Positions 7,177 to 8,714 of a DNA stretch of 8,714 nucleotides are shown piece by piece. Position numbers and translations under genes: made by a program. Within the stretch, counting starts at the first letter, position 1. Each line of letters opens with the position of its first letter. The notes below the pieces were generated by a model that saw only the letters and a list, made by a program, of their open reading frames with translations, was not told the origin of the DNA and did no database searches. Source of the stretch: CAYSZB01 sp964435475 (GTDB taxonomy: Bacteria; Chloroflexota; Anaerolineae; Anaerolineales; Anaerolineaceae); NCBI GenBank assembly GCA_964435475.1, contig CAYSZB010000083.1, positions 1 to 8,714 of the forward strand, written 5' to 3'.

Positions 7177-8714
7177 TTACTCACATTGAACTGTCAGCCT
7201 GGCATACGGGAGACCTTCAGCAGAAACGGTCAACTCGACCGTTCCCGGTTCCCGTGGGGCCCGCAGGCAGATGAGCGCTTTTCCATTCCAGGTTCTGCGC
7301 TTGCCTGTACCATAATTCTCATCCGTGCAGGGATTTCCTGAGCCCATTCCAGCTATCACAGCTCCCTGGCAGTTTGCACCCAGTTCGATGCTATCAGAAG
7401 GAACTGTCAAACCACCCTCATCCGTCACCCGCACAGATACAAAGCAAAGGTCGTATCCATCCGCGCTAATTACTGTGCGGTCTGGGGAGAGTTCGATCTT
7501 TGCTACGGGTCCTGTTGTGACTAGGGCATTGCGGGCTGAAGGTTGGCCATTGATCCATGCTACTGCTTCCAGGGCGCCTGGTGAATAGGGGACCACAAAA
7601 CTTGTCCTCAGTTTCTCTGGCACGGCTTTACCTGCACTTCTGCCATTGACCAGTAGCTCCACTTCGTCGCAGTCAGCGTATACAACAACATCCACCGGTT
7701 TACCTATGTATTCATCGGGATAGGTCCAGCATTGTTGCACATCTTCCCACTGCCAGCCAAGACCATGAGCTTTCTTTCCGGTGAACCTGGGGTGCTGTGT
7801 GAATATGTATACGCCTTTATCCTTACCCCACATGATCCCCCGGTAATATGACTGGGGTCTGCGGTCGCCTGAAAGATCAAGATCACCCTGGAAACAGCTG
7901 AGCCAGGGCCAGGCACCGGTCATTCCCGATGACATGTCTCGCATATCGCGGATGACCCGACCTGCTCCCGCTTCGCCCAAATTGTCATAAGCTGTCCAGA
8001 TGAAATCGCCAATGACATTGGGATTGGCTATCATTTCTTTATAATAATCATAGGTTATCGAAGCATGGGTCTCTGTCGCATGAATGATTCTGTCCGGAAA
8101 ATGTTCCCGATCATACGCGTATCGATTATGGAAATAGTTGTAGCCCACAATGTCCATCTCTGCAGCGACAGCCTCTGAGTTTTCGCCCCAGTCGTCTTTA
8201 CCCTCCTCGGGAACACCCGAGATAAGGTTAAGCATGGCAAACAGTTTGTCCAGGGCATTTGGATCTCGCAGCATTTCCTCAACCGAGGTGTTGTTGGGAC
8301 GAATAAAAGGATCAACCGGCTTATGGTGCATGCCAGCTTTTGGCTTTGTTGTAATATTGATGCAAATTGCACCAGTAACAGGACGAGCCGGGTCAAGCTC
8401 ATGGCAGAGAGCAGTCATCTGCCTTGTAAGTTCAACCCCATCGGAGGCACCGCCAAATTCCGGTATTTCATTCCCGATGGACCAGCAGTAAATACTGGGG
8501 TGGTTTCGATCCCTCAGGACCATCGACGACATATCCTTGCGCCACCATTCGTTAAAGTACAGGTGATAATCCTGGCTATTCTTCCCGTCGTGCCAGCAGT
8601 CAAAAGTTTCGTCAATAACATACATGCCAAGCCTGTCGCAGGCATCCAGCAAAGCTTCGGATGGCGGGTTGTGCGCTGTGCGCACTGCGTTGTACCCCAC
8701 AGCTTTGAGCAGTT
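7177..8714 (-). CDS. Glycoside hydrolase family 2, beta-galactosidase-like, C-terminal part
   Basis: Retaining exo-glycosidase; about 512 codons are visible and the frame runs off the right edge, so roughly 300 N-terminal residues (sugar-binding and sandwich domains, and any signal peptide) are not seen. The GTG at 8700 is internal, because LLKA precedes it in frame. The TIM-barrel part carries YNAVRTAHNPPS, CDRLGMYVIDETFDCW, then WSIGNEIPE with acid/base Glu (codon 8467-8469). The likely nucleophile is Glu in HATETHAS (codon 8071-8073), followed by VIGDFIWTAYDNLGEAG. Next come a segment like DUF4982 (about 7717-7531: GKPVDVVVYADCDEVELLVNG) and a final Ig-like domain like the GH2 C-terminal domain 5 (about 7518-7180), ending at TAA 7177-7179. 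This layout is typical of GH2 enzymes labelled beta-galactosidase. The substrate could also be another beta- or alpha-L-linked sugar, and I see no glucuronidase NKG signature in the visible part. It is 39 bp from SBP-A and probably in the same operon. Confidence 0.9.
   Translation of the reverse strand, partial: LLKAVGYNAVRTAHNPPSEALLDACDRLGMYVIDETFDCWHDGKNSQDYHLYFNEWWRKDMSSMVLRDRNHPSIYCWSIGNEIPEFGGASDGVELTRQMTALCHELDPARPVTGAICINITTKPKAGMHHKPVDPFIRPNNTSVEEMLRDPNALDKLFAMLNLISGVPEEGKDDWGENSEAVAAEMDIVGYNYFHNRYAYDREHFPDRIIHATETHASITYDYYKEMIANPNVIGDFIWTAYDNLGEAGAGRVIRDMRDMSSGMTGAWPWLSCFQGDLDLSGDRRPQSYYRGIMWGKDKGVYIFTQHPRFTGKKAHGLGWQWEDVQQCWTYPDEYIGKPVDVVVYADCDEVELLVNGRSAGKAVPEKLRTSFVVPYSPGALEAVAWINGQPSARNALVTTGPVAKIELSPDRTVISADGYDLCFVSVRVTDEGGLTVPSDSIELGANCQGAVIAGMGSGNPCTDENYGTGKRRTWNGKALICLRAPREPGTVELTVSAEGLPYARLTVQCE

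Noticed and set aside
8698..8700. GTG as the start of the GH2 gene
   Set aside because: The conserved barrel sequence continues upstream in frame (LLKAVGYN) to the window edge, and a GH2 enzyme could not begin in the middle of its catalytic barrel.

Overview
This window reads as part of one carbohydrate-uptake and carbohydrate-degradation operon from a bacterium. Every gene I can support lies on the minus strand, so transcription runs from position 8714 down to 1. In that order the genes are: the C-terminal two thirds of a family 2 glycoside hydrolase (8714-7177, 5' end outside the window); a 604-residue solute-binding lipoprotein, here SBP-A (7137-5323); a family 39 beta-xylosidase (5288-3756); a second lipoprotein, SBP-B (3699-1730), interrupted by 100 N; and a third lipoprotein, SBP-C (1700-1, last ~37 residues outside the window). 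The spaces between genes are only 39, 34, 56 and 29 bp, with no convincing terminator. There is no non-coding stretch over 300 bp and no RNA gene, mobile element or CRISPR array.

The three SBPs are clear paralogues. Each has a type II signal peptide with the lipid-attachment Cys at residue 23, and they align almost without gaps. They look like the large (about 550-600 residue) ABC-transporter sugar-binding lipoproteins common in Gram-positive-type and related anaerobic bacteria. No permease or ATPase gene is in the window. The likely working model (inference) is that several surface lipoproteins capture related hemicellulose-type oligosaccharides and pass them to a shared ABC permease encoded elsewhere. 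The GH39 beta-xylosidase, which has no signal peptide, and the GH2 enzyme would then split them.

The 100-N run is almost certainly a scaffolding artefact. The 55 bases left of it (3370-3424) are identical to the 55 bases right of it (3525-3579). Removing the N run and one copy gives an uninterrupted 1815-nt gene encoding 604 aa, the same length as SBP-A. A fixed 100-N gap with a 55-bp flanking overlap is what a k=55 de Bruijn assembly would leave, so this is probably a draft or metagenome assembly.

Taxonomy is not resolved by the sequence. Base composition is near balanced by eye. The lipoprotein SBPs and the GH2/GH39 pairing would fit Bacillota, Chloroflexota or Spirochaetota, and I do not choose between them.
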